Assembly: GCA_013399855.1 (NCBI GenBank) | Contig: VXAY01002457.1 | Coordinates: 124,001-188,000, forward strand | DNA: 64,000 nt | Reading direction: 5' to 3' | Source of the DNA: Oxyruncus cristatus | Taxonomy: Eukaryota; Chordata; Aves; Passeriformes; Cotingidae | Part shown: piece by piece, positions 1 to 40,669 of the stretch | How positions within the stretch are numbered: position 1 is the stretch's first letter | Layout: each line of letters opens with the position of its first letter | Notes under the pieces: model-generated | What the model saw: only the letters and a program-made list of their open reading frames with translations | The model's database searches: none | Told to the model about the DNA's origin: nothing | Made by a program: the position numbers and the translations under genes

Positions 1-2655
1 CTCAATCACCTGTTTCTTGTCTCTATTTCCACTTGCCTTTTGACAGTACAAAAAAAAAAAAAAAAGTTTGCAGTTGCCGGTATCAGTAAAGTGCACCTGG
101 AATCAATTACTTGTGAGTGATTCCTGGTTCTACTTATTTTAGTTTTGGTGCCGTCTTCTGAGGAATTATACTTGGTAGTTTACTTCCTCTAGAGGCTTTA
201 ATTTGCAGAGGAGTAGACTACAGCATCCTCTGGGAAAGGTGATGCTTCGCTGCTCTTGTGGAGTCCATACTGTAGGGAGCAAACTGTCTGAAGTATCTGC
301 ACCGTAACGTAAAGCAGTTTATAATTGTGTATTATCTTCCTTCACATACAAAGTTGGCAAGTGAGAGCGCAGCCACTCTCAGCAGGAAGAAACGCCACTC
401 GCTGAAGCAGAACTTGCTCCCTGCAGTTGATCTGTTCCCAAACCTGTGTCAGAGCCTTTTCATTAGGGACAGTCACCTGAAGAACCAGAAGCCTGTGTCT
501 GCCAAAGTGAGAAAGCCTGGTTTGCATGGCTGTTGAAGTTCTCATGTGATGGCAACAGGGCTGCAGATGATGTGGCTGTTTAAACTATGAAGTCAGTGTA
601 TCAAAGGCTGTTGGTTTTAATCCTACAATCCAGTCTCACTGTGCGTTTGGAAAATGCATCTGAGCGAATTTGTGTAAGTCAGGGATTATTCACATACCCA
701 TAATTAATTTTGTGTTACTTTTGCACATGAAAGCTTGTGATAATTTTATACTATTTTACAATTAAAAAATGTTGTATTCCTTTATGTTTACTCTTTTTGA
801 AAGCATCACTTTTAGGATGTGGCTGACGGTTTCTGCCTGTTGTGGTGGTCAACCTGAACCTTTAGCTCTTTGTGGTGTTCCTCTCGTAAACCAAACAACA
901 AACCAAACACAATATCCAACAACCAAACACCCCACAAGCATTGCACCTAAAAACCCATTAAACCCCTGAAATGCACCTGACTCCAGTAAAAATTCCATTC
1001 TTTATTTTGCTAGTGATTAAGACCTGAGAAAAATTCAGTTACCTGTGTCATCCCAGTGAACAGACTATTTTATTAAAAGCTCCACTATGGAATAATTAGC
1101 TGTAATAGAAGCTCAAAAAATGCGTGTAAGTTCCTAAAAGCTGCAAAACTCAGTTATTTAGTGTATCATGAAAGAAGGTTTAAGTTGTTAGAAGAAACTT
1201 TCAAACAATGAGAAGATTTTTTTGGTATTGAAAACAAATTATCAAGTTAAAAAAGGCTGGGTCCCAAGCTAGGGAATTTTACATGAAGCTTGAAATTTTT
1301 CTTTGGCGTAAAATGTGAGCTCAGCTTCACTGGACAAGATAACTGGTTGGCTAATATTTTTGGAAAATCCCATGAAGTGTCACAAGGGAGATAGTGGTCC
1401 TTGATGCAGATGTTTCTCATTGGAGGAAGTGTTAATGAAATGTGTTGTTATTTGGGTCAGTGCGGTGGTACACTGTAATTCTGGAATTCTTCCTGCAGCA
1501 AGAGAGAGATTTGGCAGATATCTATTTGTGATCCAATAAACTGGGACATAGGTTTACAAAAATCTGTTTAGTGAGTTGTTACATCAGTTCTGTAGAAATC
1601 CAGTGCAAGGTCGCGGCAGAAATGCCTGTAATAACGCTAAGTGGGACAGATTGTTCTGATTAAGTTTGTCAGGAGAGCTTATTACATAGAATATTTTTCT
1701 CAGTACGAGTCATATTTTACAAAAAAGACAGAAAATCAGGAAAAGCTTGAGGAATCGTCTGGGAAGAGCGTTGCAGTGAGTGTTTACAGCCACCGTGTGC
1801 CGCCATTCCGAGACTTTATAATACAGTAGAAAGTTCTTAAAGGTCTTGTCAGCACAGGAGTCATTATGGAAATGAAAACAATTTACAAATTTATTCTAAA
1901 GCCCTTAATTGGCAGTCTTTCTGTATAGCAGAACGAGGTTTTCATCACACCATGTGGGCATTTTTAAGTGTATACACTTGAAGTTGGCTTTCTGGTGAGT
2001 TTGGACAGCCTGCTACATAATGCAACCCCAGCTGTTTGCCCCTCTGCCCAAAATTCATGTCCTCACAGTCACAGGAGGTGTGACTCTGTTACTCTGCAGT
2101 GCAACAACCCAAAAATTTGCCTCTATAGCCAGAAATACTGTAGTGTATCAATGCTGTGGCTGGAGCTGTCAGACATTCTTGGAGCAATGACTATTATGAA
2201 CTCAGCCTTTCCTCCACTTCCTTTTCCAGGAACACCTACCTATCTTTGAACAAAGATCCAAGCAGTAAATTGTCTATGCTCTGTATCTTTGTCTCTCTTG
2301 AGAATTTGGTACAAAGTCTGTGTCTTACAGCTTACAAATGAACTCGTCTGTGAATTTGGGAATCTTAATTCCCATAATTGTTAACTGTGTATGTTGCAAT
2401 TTGGGCATTGATAGCTGAATCAAGAACTTTTCTTTGCTGAAGTCAGCAAATATATTATTAAAATACTGCACTGCAGTTCTGTAAAATATGTCTGTATCAC
2501 TTAAAAAAAAAGATATTTATAGTTATTTGGGTTTTTTAATAAAAGTTTTATTACTAAAAACCATGTGTTATCCTAGAACCATATTTACCCAGTGATTTAG
2601 AAACCAATCTGTGTGATCTAAACTGCCTATTTACAGCTTTGTGTGTCTTTTATAG
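1..2655 (+). other. COL5A2: COL5A2 intron 15 (3' part)
   Basis: AT-rich intronic DNA upstream of the first exon in the window. It ends with a tatag acceptor. I see a short A run near base 50 and no exon, RNA gene or clear repeat. Its full length is unknown because it runs off the left edge. Confidence 0.8.
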
Positions 2656-31170
<28,515 letters not shown>

Positions 31171-32064
31171 GAGGAAGGGGGGAGATCAACACACTACCCA
31201 GCAATTGAACACGTGAACTTAGACTGATTGAAGTTAATCCTGAGACTCTTGAAGTAATGGCTGATGTTGGATCAGCATTGTACATACAGCTCTTTTGAAA
31301 TGCCCGGCCTCCTTTTGAATATTTATTTTACTTACAAACATTCTGTTTTAAGTGATTGGAACCAACTTTTTAGTGCCACAGTACAGTTTTAAGAGGATCA
31401 ATGACCACCTTTTAAAAGTAATATGAATCTTTATGAATCTTTTTCCTCAGTTTTGTTTCAAATGATTTTGAAATTTACAGGTATTCAAAATAGTTAGTTT
31501 TAATGTGGGACTATGTAAAGCTCTAAGGATTATTTCTTTTGCTTTGCTATGTACTGAATAACAGAAAAAGTAGAGCACTTCTGTGAACCCTTGGCTGTAT
31601 TTCAATCATACCTACTCCCTTTATCTCAGTTTGTCTTCCTGTGGTTGCCAGTAAAATAGACATTCACAGAGAGCTGTGTCTTTTGTAGAAGAAAACCTTC
31701 AGACAAGATCATCTTAATTTGGTATTGTTTTTCCTGCACTTTCCCATGTAAGTCTGCTCAGAAGAGTGATCCACAGCCATGATTAATTTATGAAGTAAAA
31801 ACACTAGTGGGGTAAATGTGAGTTTTCAGTAGGGGTGTCCCATATTTTAAATGTTAAGGCCAGACTTCACTTCTCACAATGTATTGGTGTAATTTCATTA
31901 AATTATCCTTAATCTTAAAAATACGTCTTAAACCAAATACTTGTTGATTTTCCAATCTTTGCCCATCTAAGAAGCCATTACATATCAAATTATAGACATA
32001 TCTTATATATGGTGCCAATTTCTGTACATTTCAAACCATCCACATGTATACCAGACCAGTTGCT

Positions 32065-32070
32065 AATAAA
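32065..32070 (+). terminator. COL5A2: Proximal polyadenylation signal of COL5A2
   Basis: AATAAA about 0.9 kb after the stop codon. Use of this site would remove the let-7 and miR-29 matches. Confidence 0.4.
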
Positions 32071-32184
32071 GGAAGTTTAGAAATTCATTGGTTTTAGCTG
32101 ACATCCAGACATGCATCACCAGTAATTTGACTTGCTGTCCTTGAGTTGTCAAGGCAGGACAGTTCCATCATTTCTTGGCATGAG

Positions 32185-32192
32185 CTACCTCA
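32185..32192 (+). promoter_or_regulatory. COL5A2: let-7 8-mer match in COL5A2 3'UTR
   Basis: CTACCTCA pairs with the whole let-7 seed and has the A opposite position 1. Whether it is used is unknown. Confidence 0.5.
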
Positions 32193-32322
32193 TCTCTGGA
32201 AGTTGGGATGCCATTAATATTCCTGTTTTTATTTTAGATGTTAAAAGGTGCTATGCTTCTGTTATTTCAAGAAAGGAGATAGGCAGGGCAAAAAAAAAAA
32301 AAAAAACCCAACAAAAAAGTGA

Positions 32323-32330
32323 TGGTGCTA
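32323..32330 (+). promoter_or_regulatory. COL5A2: miR-29 8-mer match in COL5A2 3'UTR
   Basis: TGGTGCTA pairs with bases 1-8 of miR-29 (UAGCACCA). miR-29 is an established repressor of fibrillar collagen messages. The site lies before the distal poly(A) signals. Confidence 0.65.
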
Positions 32331-32352
32331 AATGACTATAGAAGGCTGATGA

Positions 32353-32358
32353 AATAAA
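32353..32358 (+). terminator. COL5A2: Polyadenylation signal of COL5A2
   Basis: AATAAA followed within 60-90 bases by a GT-rich stretch (ttatggtgtttgagag, tttgttggtc). Confidence 0.45.
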
Positions 32359-32587
32359 GATGCCTACTGTCAATGTCATTTTCAGAGCTTAGCTGTTAGG
32401 CTTATGGTGTTTGAGAGAACAGTGTTACAGTGCATTTATTTGTTGGTCATTCAGTATATAGAATGTTTTGTACCTCTAACATGCTTTATTTTGTGAAGTA
32501 TGTGGGTACAAACCTACCTAGGTTTTTTGTTTCTTTATTGCATCTGTGCTCTCCACTTTTTTTTATTTTGTTTGTTCCTTTAAAAAA

Positions 32588-32593
32588 AATAAA
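32588..32593 (+). terminator. COL5A2: Distal polyadenylation signal of COL5A2
   Basis: AATAAA after a T-rich upstream stretch, about 1.42 kb past the stop codon. My preferred end of the long transcript. Confidence 0.5.
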
Positions 32594-33951
32594 CAGCTGG
32601 GGCTATCCCTAAAGAAAGTCATGCACACAGCTTTATTCATGTATCTTTGCAAAGCATTTAATTAAATACATGCTTCTCGCTATGTAAGTGGTTTGCTTTC
32701 TCCAGTGTGTCCCATATCCAGTTCATTTCCAGGAAATTAAAAATAGAAGTATTTAATTTTTGTTTGGTTGCTCTTTGCATATGTCACTTGCAATGCATTC
32801 TCCTGAAATATTTCAAACACAGGGATAGAGGGGTATTATGAATCTTGCCTTCTGTGCCAATTTTTGCAGATAGGCGCCAGTTTGTACAAAGTCATCACAG
32901 CCAGCCTGTTAAAGCTGCCTAACTAGGATTGTTTGAGACTCCAGAGGTTTTGTTCAAGACGGAATGAAACGTAATTTGGCCAATTCCCAGTGTCCGTGTA
33001 AGTTATCGCTTATAGAAAACAGTCTCTGGACGAGCCATAACGTTGCATTTGTGGCAAAGCAGGCAAGAATTTACCTTCCTTTCCCACTTCTGAAAGGTTA
33101 GGAGCTTGGCAGTTTTCCAGATTGTCCATGTGTTTGTCCTACAGGAGAGATACAGAGGCTGGGAAGAGGGAAGCTGACAGGTTCACGCCGATGTTACCTG
33201 TTTGCTTTTATTACCAATGCAGGAACTCTGCCATTTCTTTTTTACTAGCATGAAATGATTTCTGTGAGTATGTGACTCGGGGGTTAGCTTCTCTGCTGTT
33301 GGATCCTTCAGAAGTTTTAGATGACATTAGTTCCACTGAGTAATCAGAGGTGTAATGGCTTGCTCCAGGTGTTCAAGCAGAGGTAAATATACAGTGGCTA
33401 TGATCATACCTCTACTGCACATTTATCCAGATGCACATAATAAATAATATCTGAGTATAGGTTCATGTTAGAAAGTTATTTTTAATCTCTAATTTTCATG
33501 AACAGAGTATTATAATCCATGATTAATATAAATGTTTTGTGAGGTTGTTGAAGAAGGAGAGTATTTTGTTGTAAAAGATACTTTTTCTTTTCAAGTTTTT
33601 GCATCTCTAAATGCATGTGAAGTGGGCAGTATCTCCTCAGCCAGCTGCCTTGAGCACTGAAAAAGACCTTGAAATAGAGAGCTAACTAAGGTAATATTCT
33701 GTAAAAACTATGGCTGGAGAATCGCTAAAGCAAGGCCTCTTGTGAAGTGTGAGCTCTCAGGTAGTTAATTGAGGAGTCTTTGTAATGCAAGTGGTTGGAC
33801 GTGCTTTTTCTCTTCTCTTGATTATGTTTATAGGATACATGAATATTGCATCTCTTTCCCTGTTTCTGCGTTCCTCAAAGTATTGTAGAATCACTTTAAG
33901 CAGGCAAAAAAAGGGGGAAGCAGGGGGAGAAGGGAGGGGATGTCTTGTCCA

Positions 33952-33980
33952 GGCAATGTGGCAATGTGTCAATGTGGCAA
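33952..33980. repeat. Imperfect tandem of about nine bases
   Basis: Three diverged copies of a ggcaatgtg-like unit follow a G-rich stretch. Too short to suggest a function. Confidence 0.6.
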
Positions 33981-34384
33981 ACACCACACAGCATACAGAT
34001 TTAATTCTGTGAACATAGAATGAATGAGCTGATAATGCTACTTTATAAATTGCAAATAAGGTCAGTGTCAGCTATAACATTAGTGAAGTTCTGTCTTGGT
34101 CACAAACAGCCTCAAAAATGGTAAAAAGGGCACTTTGGAGTGATTACAACAATATAATATGAAATACTGCATTTAAATTAAGTTACAAGAGTTGGTAATT
34201 TCTGTTTTCCATAACTAAACTGTCCTAGTGAGAAATACCCCAGGACTACCAGCAGCTGACACCTTCTCTTGGTTCCTCAAAACCAGCAGTGCAATATTTG
34301 TGTGACAACTATTCGTTGAAATCTTATCTAGAAACTAAAATTTCCAAACTCCTTCCTTGCCTGCCTGTTCCCTTCCTTCAGGAA

Positions 34385-34533
34385 GTTAAGGCTATACCGA
34401 AGGTTTAATACTCGCTAGGCAGTTGGTTTTGCTGAGAGAGGATTCGAGAAAGAGAGTAAAACAACTGCAACAGGAAAAGCAAAACTAGATGGAAATGTAG
34501 AAATGTGAATGAAGGAAAAAGATTATTCTAACA
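34385..34533 (+). repeat. Intergenic direct repeat, copy A
   Basis: About 149 bases running from gaagttaaggctatacc to gaaggaaaaagatt. The same order of blocks (aaggctata, aggtttaat, ggcagttggt, ctgagagagga, agcaaaacta, atggaaatgtagaaat) recurs in copy B with roughly 80 percent identity by eye. The family is not one I recognise. Confidence 0.75.
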
Positions 34534-35282
34534 GTGTTACACAAAAACGGGAGAAAACTTGATTAGCTTGATTGCTAATTTATCTACAGTGCTATCAGCA
34601 TTGTATCTTTTATTCTTTGCTGGGAGAAAGTCTGGAAAAGCATTAAGATACCAGGCCACACTCTAATTTGAGCAGGATGCTAAAGAGTCAATTTTTCACT
34701 CGTTCCCCACAATAATTTTTTGTAGATTTTTATTTTCTTGCTAGTAGAGTAAGAAGCCATCTTTCTATAATCTCTGGCTTATTTTTTTAAAATGTGATAA
34801 ATTGTTATGACCTGTTGTGTTCTCAATATCAGAGAATGGCGTGCTGTCAAATGTTTCTATTGCAAAATTAGTTCCTTGATTTATGTATTACTGTCCCTCC
34901 TCCAGTAAAGGCTGCAGCTCAGTGTTTGTAGAGAAAAAAAAGCAAACAAAAAAGCCCCAAAACAAAAAAGCAAGTTCACATTTGACAATACATCACAGAA
35001 CTGCTTTTTGGCCTTAGTCAGCTGAGTGAAAAAGTCTGATACAAACCCAACCAACTGTAACAAAAGAACATTATTACAATTCTAGAAACATCAGTGAAAT
35101 ACTTTAGCATGTTAGTAGGGTACAATCTTCCCTGCCACAAAGACATACAGCCATGACAGAAGATTGTGATGACTGCAGGAGCCATCATTGTGACTCAGGA
35201 GCCTCTGCCCTCTAAAGAACAATCTGTGTGATTCCACACAAAAATCAGAACAAGTCCAAAGCATTTCCTGCTGCCGCTTTGG

Positions 35283-35711
35283 TGTGGTTTAACCCAGCAA
35301 GCAGCTAAACACCACACAGCTGCTTGCCCAGTCCTCTCCCACCTCAGTGCGGGAGGGAAGAGAACTGGAGGGAAAAAATGTAAAATTCATGGGTTGTTTC
35401 CTGAGCAGTGGCTCCTGGCCAGCTTTCACTGCAGCTTTATGTGTTGAGGACGACACCATATGGTTTGGAATGACCCTTGGATCAGCTGACATCAGCTGTC
35501 CTGGCTGTGTCACCATCCAGCCTCCTGAGCACCCCCAGTCTCCTCACTGGTGTGGGGGGGTGAGGAGCAGGAGAGGCTTTGAGGCTGCGTAAGCACTGCT
35601 CAGCAGTAACAATAACATCAGTCTGTTATCAGCAGTGTTTTCACCCCAAATCCAAAACACAGCACTGTACCAGCTACTGGGAAGAAAATTAACTCTGTCC
35701 CAGCTGACACA
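35283..35711. mobile_element. Degraded LTR of an avian endogenous retrovirus
   Basis: Begins TGTGGTTTAACCCAGC and ends near CCCAGCTGACACA. The blocks ctaaacaccacacagc, ccatatggtttggaatg, cagctgtcctggctgtg, tctgttatcagcag, ccaaatccaaaacacagc and ctgggaagaaaattaactct are landmarks of a common bird LTR. It is shorter than the full LTR as I recall it, and I found no target duplication, so it is older or internally deleted. No viral genes are attached. Confidence 0.8.
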
Positions 35712-37349
35712 TCAAATCTGTGATTTCCTGCTAGAAATCTTATTCCCTGCTTTGTAGATGCTCAGAGAGTGAGAGGAGGAAGTAGCAGGCTTTTTCAGGT
35801 ACCTTGGAGCTGTTTTAACAAATACAGCAAAGCTGAAACGGGAGTTATGATGGGAAAATTCGCAAAAACCCCACTGATACTGCAACGTCTCCAGTGCCTC
35901 CAAAAGCAATCTTCAGTGACTGTCTTCTCAGGGGACATAGATTCAGCAACAAAACTTAAGTTTTGACATTTAATCCAGAGTTATTTGTGGCTAAGGGTAT
36001 ACTGAAAGAAGAGAAAGTTTGGATAAGCCTAATTTTGGCAGGTACAACCTCAGGAAGCAGAAGTGGCTGCTGTGATGGGAAAGCAGCAGTGTGGGTTACA
36101 GTCAGTGCCTTCAGAAGACACTCTAGAGTCTGTTTTTGCAGGATGAAAAGCAGGTGGGAAGACAAGAACACCGGGATTTTGTTCCGGTGCACTTAATTCA
36201 TCCTAGAACAGCAATCCCTCAGTGTAGTATGAGCTACTTCTGGCCTCCTCCCAGTGTTCAGGTAGGCAGAAACACAGGAAACATCTCTTTATCTCCCAAG
36301 TCTTAAAACCTCCTGCAAAATATCTTTCTCTTCTAGAACTGTATGTCCAAGTTCATATAGATTTTCTTTCAGAGCTTGGCGAGATGTAATCAGGGACATC
36401 TGATTACAAGCACATGTTGAATTAAAATGCTAGATCACATTAAAAAAATTCATACATTTACTGTAGCTCAAGATATTCGTGACATTATGTGTCTTGTTAC
36501 TCACATTTCCAGAAAAGAGGCACTTAGTTTAAAAATTGAAGTCTACCAGACCCAGTTTGTTTCCTGGTGTGAAGAAATGGATGAGATTTTTCATTGAACC
36601 GTCAGGGTTTCAGTCTTGGTTGAAATGGCAATGTTATCAGTAATAAGAAATACATTCTCATTTAATGACTAAAATAATGTGGTCTTATTGCTATAAATGA
36701 TGAGTCCTCCAAAATAACACCTTTTCCAGCTTATATAAATAACATGCACCTGACAAGGAGCACTAGACGTGAGATTTTCCTAGCAAAGCTCTCAGGACAG
36801 ACTTAGCATGGCAAAGCATGTGTTGCAAAGAAATTTCTCCTTTATGAATATTGTGTGGATGACTTCTTTCCTTGTTTTTTTGTGCCTCTCATTCAACTTC
36901 AAGCCTGTCTTTCAACGAGGTAGACTACAATATCTATTTATTTTCTCCAAGACAGTTTTAAACTTACATGCCAGAGGAATACGCACTTGAATATGTGCCT
37001 AAAGTCAACTTCTCATAAAGCTTGAAAAGAGGTGTTGGTGTTTTCATCCAGAGCAGTTCTTACAGAGCAGTTCTGGATGCTTAAAATGCAAGGAAGGCTA
37101 ACAGGGAATTGATTTAAGTCCTGTCGAGAGCCTTTTTCAGAGTTTACATTTTTCTAGCTCTATTAAGGCACGTAAAGAGTTTAAAAAGAAGTTAAGAGCA
37201 AAAAAATAACTTTTTTTTTGTTTACTGCTGTGGGGTGGGGGTCCTAGGTTTCTTTTTCTTCCCTGTAGCTGCCTGAGATTGAGCAAAGTAGTTATGAGAC
37301 TGGTAAACACTCTCTTAATCTATAGGGTTTTTAATTATTTTTTTTTCAA
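35712..37349. other. Intergenic region, middle part
   Basis: AT-rich sequence between the degraded LTR and repeat copy B. No gene, RNA or repeat recognised. Confidence 0.65.
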
Positions 37350-37498
37350 GAAACGAAGGCTATATGGAAGGTTTAATAATCACTGGGCAGTTGGTCTCAC
37401 TGAGAGAGGATCCCAGAAAGATAGAAAGTAAAAAGATTGCAAAAGGAACAGCAAAACTAAATGGAAATGTAGAAATAGTAATGGAAGAAAAAAAGATT
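37350..37498 (+). repeat. Intergenic direct repeat, copy B
   Basis: Second copy of the 149-base unit, 2.97 kb to the right of copy A in the same orientation, from gaaacgaaggctatatgg to gaagaaaaaaagatt. The flanks of the two copies do not align by eye, so the shared unit is about 150 bases. Confidence 0.75.
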
Positions 37499-40344
37499 TC
37501 CTGCAAGTGTGCAAATACTGCATGGAAAACAAGGTAGAAAAGGTAGCATTAGACAATGATGGTATTACTACTTAAAAAAATCAGGACAAAATGTAAAACT
37601 AAACCAGCACTTCCAAAGCTGAAATTGAAATACCAAAAAAAACTGGGGACCCATAGACCCAGTTGGCCAACCTTGTGTGTTTATGCTAGAAAAAAATACA
37701 TCATTTTGATCTTTGGATTATCGTGTCCCTTTAAACCCCTTGCTGCGAGTTTAAAGATTTTGTTTTGTTGTGGTTTCAAGCGCATTCTGTGGAGTTCAGA
37801 GTATCCACAAAAGAGCCTGCTGGAGCAGAATCGCTGCGTGGGTACCAGGGAGTTGAGTCGATTTCTTGAAATTTAGACTGGATTTATCCTATTTGACCTG
37901 CTGTCCTGCCATTCAGAAATTCAGCTCGGGTTAAAATCAGAGGTAATGCTTAATAATGTGTCAAATAAAGATGGTGAGAAACCTGGAGAAAATGACGAAT
38001 TGCTGCTGAGAATCACCTGTGTTAACCCCTGCCCTGCCTGTGCCGGGAGAGCACATGTGGTCACACAGGGAAAACTAGGTACAAGTGACCATCCTTCTTG
38101 TGAAGTTGTTGCTCATTCCTGTGAGGTGATTATTGGACAAAATCTTTAGGAACGGGAGAAGAAACCTGCTTTTTCCACAAGCCAAAGAAGAGCAGTGAGT
38201 GAGTAAGTAAATGAGTCATGAGTGTTTATAATTTGTTTATAATTAGGGTCTAATTAGATAGCAGACTTTTTCTGTTAGAGGACAATTTGCTGCATTTCTG
38301 TCATGTTTGGGAGTGTTTTAAACATCATTTCCATAAAGAATGTAGAAAGGAGATGAGATAGTCCCCTTGCCAGCCAATCCACCTTCACCAGCTCGGTCTC
38401 CTGTAAAAGAGCTGCAACTTTAGAGGATAGCCTGTGAGTAATTGGAAAGGTGAAGTTTCAATTCAGTATTAAAACCTAAAGTAGTGATGTCTTGAGCTCT
38501 TGTATGAGTCAGGCAAACCTTTGAGGCGGGGTTTAGTTGTTTGCATGTTTGTCTTTTTTGGTTTGGTTTTTTTTTTTTTTTTTGTTTAGGTTTTTTGTTT
38601 TGTTTTGTTTTTTCTTTTTTTTTTCTTCTTGGTGGGGGCATTGTTTGGTTTGGTTTTGGTTTTGTGGGTTTTTTGTTGTTGGGGTTTTTTTCTTGTTTTC
38701 CCCAAAGAGTAATGTGGTGATATAAAAGTACAGACATATGCGGGTCATGGTAGCTTAATGGGTGACCCTCTGAAAAAAAAAACCCAATGTTTTTGGATCA
38801 AGTAAATCATTTTATGGTCTTGGCTATTTCTTTGTGTTTTCTACAAATGTTCCAGTGGTTGCCTTTCATTAGAAAAAATTACTAATGAAAGACTTGACTA
38901 AATGTGTGCTTTAGAAAATAGCCCCCCAAACTTCAGTTTTGAGGTTGAGCCAGCCATCCACCTCTGAGTTCCCAGCCATCCACCCAGCCCCAGTAGCAAT
39001 GGAGATAATGAAGGCTAATTTTTTTTCTGCTGTGGGGATTAAGAACAGGTGTTTCCAATGCATTTTTCCAGCAGCCAGCAGTTTTACCAGCTGCTTTCAT
39101 AAAACTTCAGCTTCAGTCAGCTAATTCAATGTAATTTATGTCAGATTAATAGTTTTACATACAGGTAATAATATTACACGTATGTAATTCTCATCTTCCA
39201 TAACAGTATTTGATTTTTATCATCAAATGAGGAGGTTTCCTGAAAGAGCCAATATTTTTTATGAGTTGTTGGCACTATTCTTTTATGTTGCCTTAAGTAT
39301 AGTTGTGCCTGTGCTGATACTGCATTTGTGCTGTGAGGGTCTCCCCAGGCCTTCACTACTTTTGTTCTGATTGCCATGTCCGAATTCTGTAATGCCAAAG
39401 CAGGGCAGTGTCTTGGCTTAACCCCAAATCTAGTGAGATTTCTTAAAACCTGGCATTTTTCTGCTTATTTTTTCTGTTTGGTCCAAGTAGAATGTGTTCT
39501 CAGAGCATGCATAGTCTATAATTGTCAATGAGAGCTTTTAAGAATCTGATGATTTTTTTTTTTTTTTTAAATCCCTAATTTTTGTTTGACCTTGTTTTAG
39601 AGGGTCCATAATGATCCTGGGCTGTGGAGCAATGCATGACCATGTGGTAATGATGTGGGGGCAGGCTCTGCACCTTCCTCCATGGGAAAGACTGAGTAGC
39701 ATCTATCAGCATCTGTCTCTGGGAGAGGTTTCCTGGCCCGGGTTCCTTCATGTGGCTTGTTTCCTTCTTGTGGCCTTGAGCTCAGACGCTGCCAAACTAC
39801 TGTGGTAATTGCTTCTCCTTAAATTTTTGCTGAGATCTGGGGATCACTTAGCTGTGCAGCCTCAGTGGCCATAAAAAAACATCAAGATGTTTAAACTGTC
39901 AGCTGTGTCAAACTGCTGGTGCCTCTTGCCTGCCCTGTGGGGCCCTTAAACCATTTATTTAAGCTGCCATCTGAAAGCCTGGTAGCCTATGACTGCCTAT
40001 TTGTTTAGACTGAGGCAGGTTTTTTGTGGGAGGGAAGGTTGCATTTTCTCCAAACTGCCCTCCCTTGGCACATGGGCCCTGCTTTGGATCTTGCTGTCAG
40101 AGCTGCATCCGTGTGGATAGAGAAGCTCACCAGGCCTGCAAAAAAGGTGGAGAGGAGTAGGAAAAGTAAGAAAATTTTCCCAGTAGTGTGCCATAAACTG
40201 CATCCCTTAGGATTACCAGGGTTCCCTTCAAACAAATTATCTTTGAAAAATCAGCTAGAGTGGTACCAGAGTTGTGTCCTGCCTTGTTAATTTGCTTGAA
40301 CAAAGAGATACAGATAGTAAACTTTAAAAAAAAAAAAAAAAAGT
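37499..40344. other. Intergenic region, right part
   Basis: No recognisable gene. Contains the T/G-rich tract at 38549-38703, T run 39549-39568 and an A run 40326-40342 that lies just past the COL3A1 poly(A) signals. Confidence 0.65.
38549..38703. repeat. T/G-rich low-complexity tract
   Basis: About 155 bases that are almost only T and G on the + strand, made of ttttg and ggttt blocks and an 18-T run. Open frames here encode only Phe, Trp and Cys-rich nonsense. Confidence 0.85.
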
Positions 40345-40368
40345 CAGTTTTATGAAACAACAGGGAGT

Positions 40369-40387
40369 TTTATTAAGATATTTTATT
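40369..40387 (-). terminator. COL3A1: Distal polyadenylation signals of COL3A1 (two AATAAA)
   Basis: TTTATT on the + strand at 40369-40374 and 40382-40387 gives two AATAAA on the coding strand. A 17-base U run (A run 40326-40342 on +) lies 25-45 bases downstream, where a U-rich downstream element is expected. Confidence 0.7.
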
Positions 40388-40498
40388 ATGTGTCTCTGTA
40401 AGGAATAGACCAACAACCATATAAAAGCTTACAAAGATGGTTAACCTTCAACACTATAAATGTGTTAATGTGACAGAAGAAATTCACAATTTTGCATC

Positions 40499-40504
40499 TT
40501 TATT
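40499..40504 (-). terminator. COL3A1: Proximal polyadenylation signal of COL3A1
   Basis: AATAAA on the - strand, about 115 bases before the distal pair. All the miRNA matches lie before it, so its use would keep them. Confidence 0.45.
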
Positions 40505-40661
40505 GACTTTTACAGAGTGAAGGGAGAAAGTTCTCAACTATGACAAATGCCAATGGCTATCTTTGACAGGAGACATTTAAAATTCTTTGAATCCTTTACA
40601 TTTTTTGGTTTTTAAGCAAGTCAATAACCCTGACTTGCAGAGTTAGGAGTGAAAACTACAT

Positions 40662-40669
40662 TAGCACCA
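40662..40669 (-). promoter_or_regulatory. COL3A1: miR-29 8-mer match 2 in COL3A1 3'UTR
   Basis: TAGCACCA on + is TGGTGCTA on the coding strand. COL3A1 is an established miR-29 target in mammals. Confidence 0.7.

Larger units (their letters stand above)
31171..32612 (+). other. COL5A2: COL5A2 3'UTR
   Basis: AU-rich sequence after the stop codon, with atatttattttact at 31318-31331. Three AATAAA signals (32065, 32353, 32588) and the let-7 and miR-29 matches suggest the longest form ends about 20 bases past 32593. The end is inferred; a further AATAAA at 33439-33444 allows a longer form. Confidence 0.65.
32613..35282. other. Intergenic region, left part
   Basis: Between the two converging genes. 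I see no open frame with a recognisable product and no RNA gene. It holds an AATAAA at 33439-33444, a small imperfect tandem repeat at 33952-33980 and copy A of the direct repeat pair. Confidence 0.65.

Noticed and set aside
33439..33444. AATAAA as the end of COL5A2
   Set aside because: Possible but 2.3 kb past the stop codon with no clear downstream element; the signals at 32353 and 32588 fit better. Kept only as an alternative.
38537..38748. Open frames encoding runs of Phe/Trp/Cys or Lys/Asn/Gln
   Set aside because: Produced by the T/G low-complexity tract and not by a gene.
38742..38772. tRNA-like segment (gtagcttaatgggtgaccctc)
   Set aside because: It recalls a D-arm, but I could not find an acceptor stem, anticodon arm and T-loop in order.
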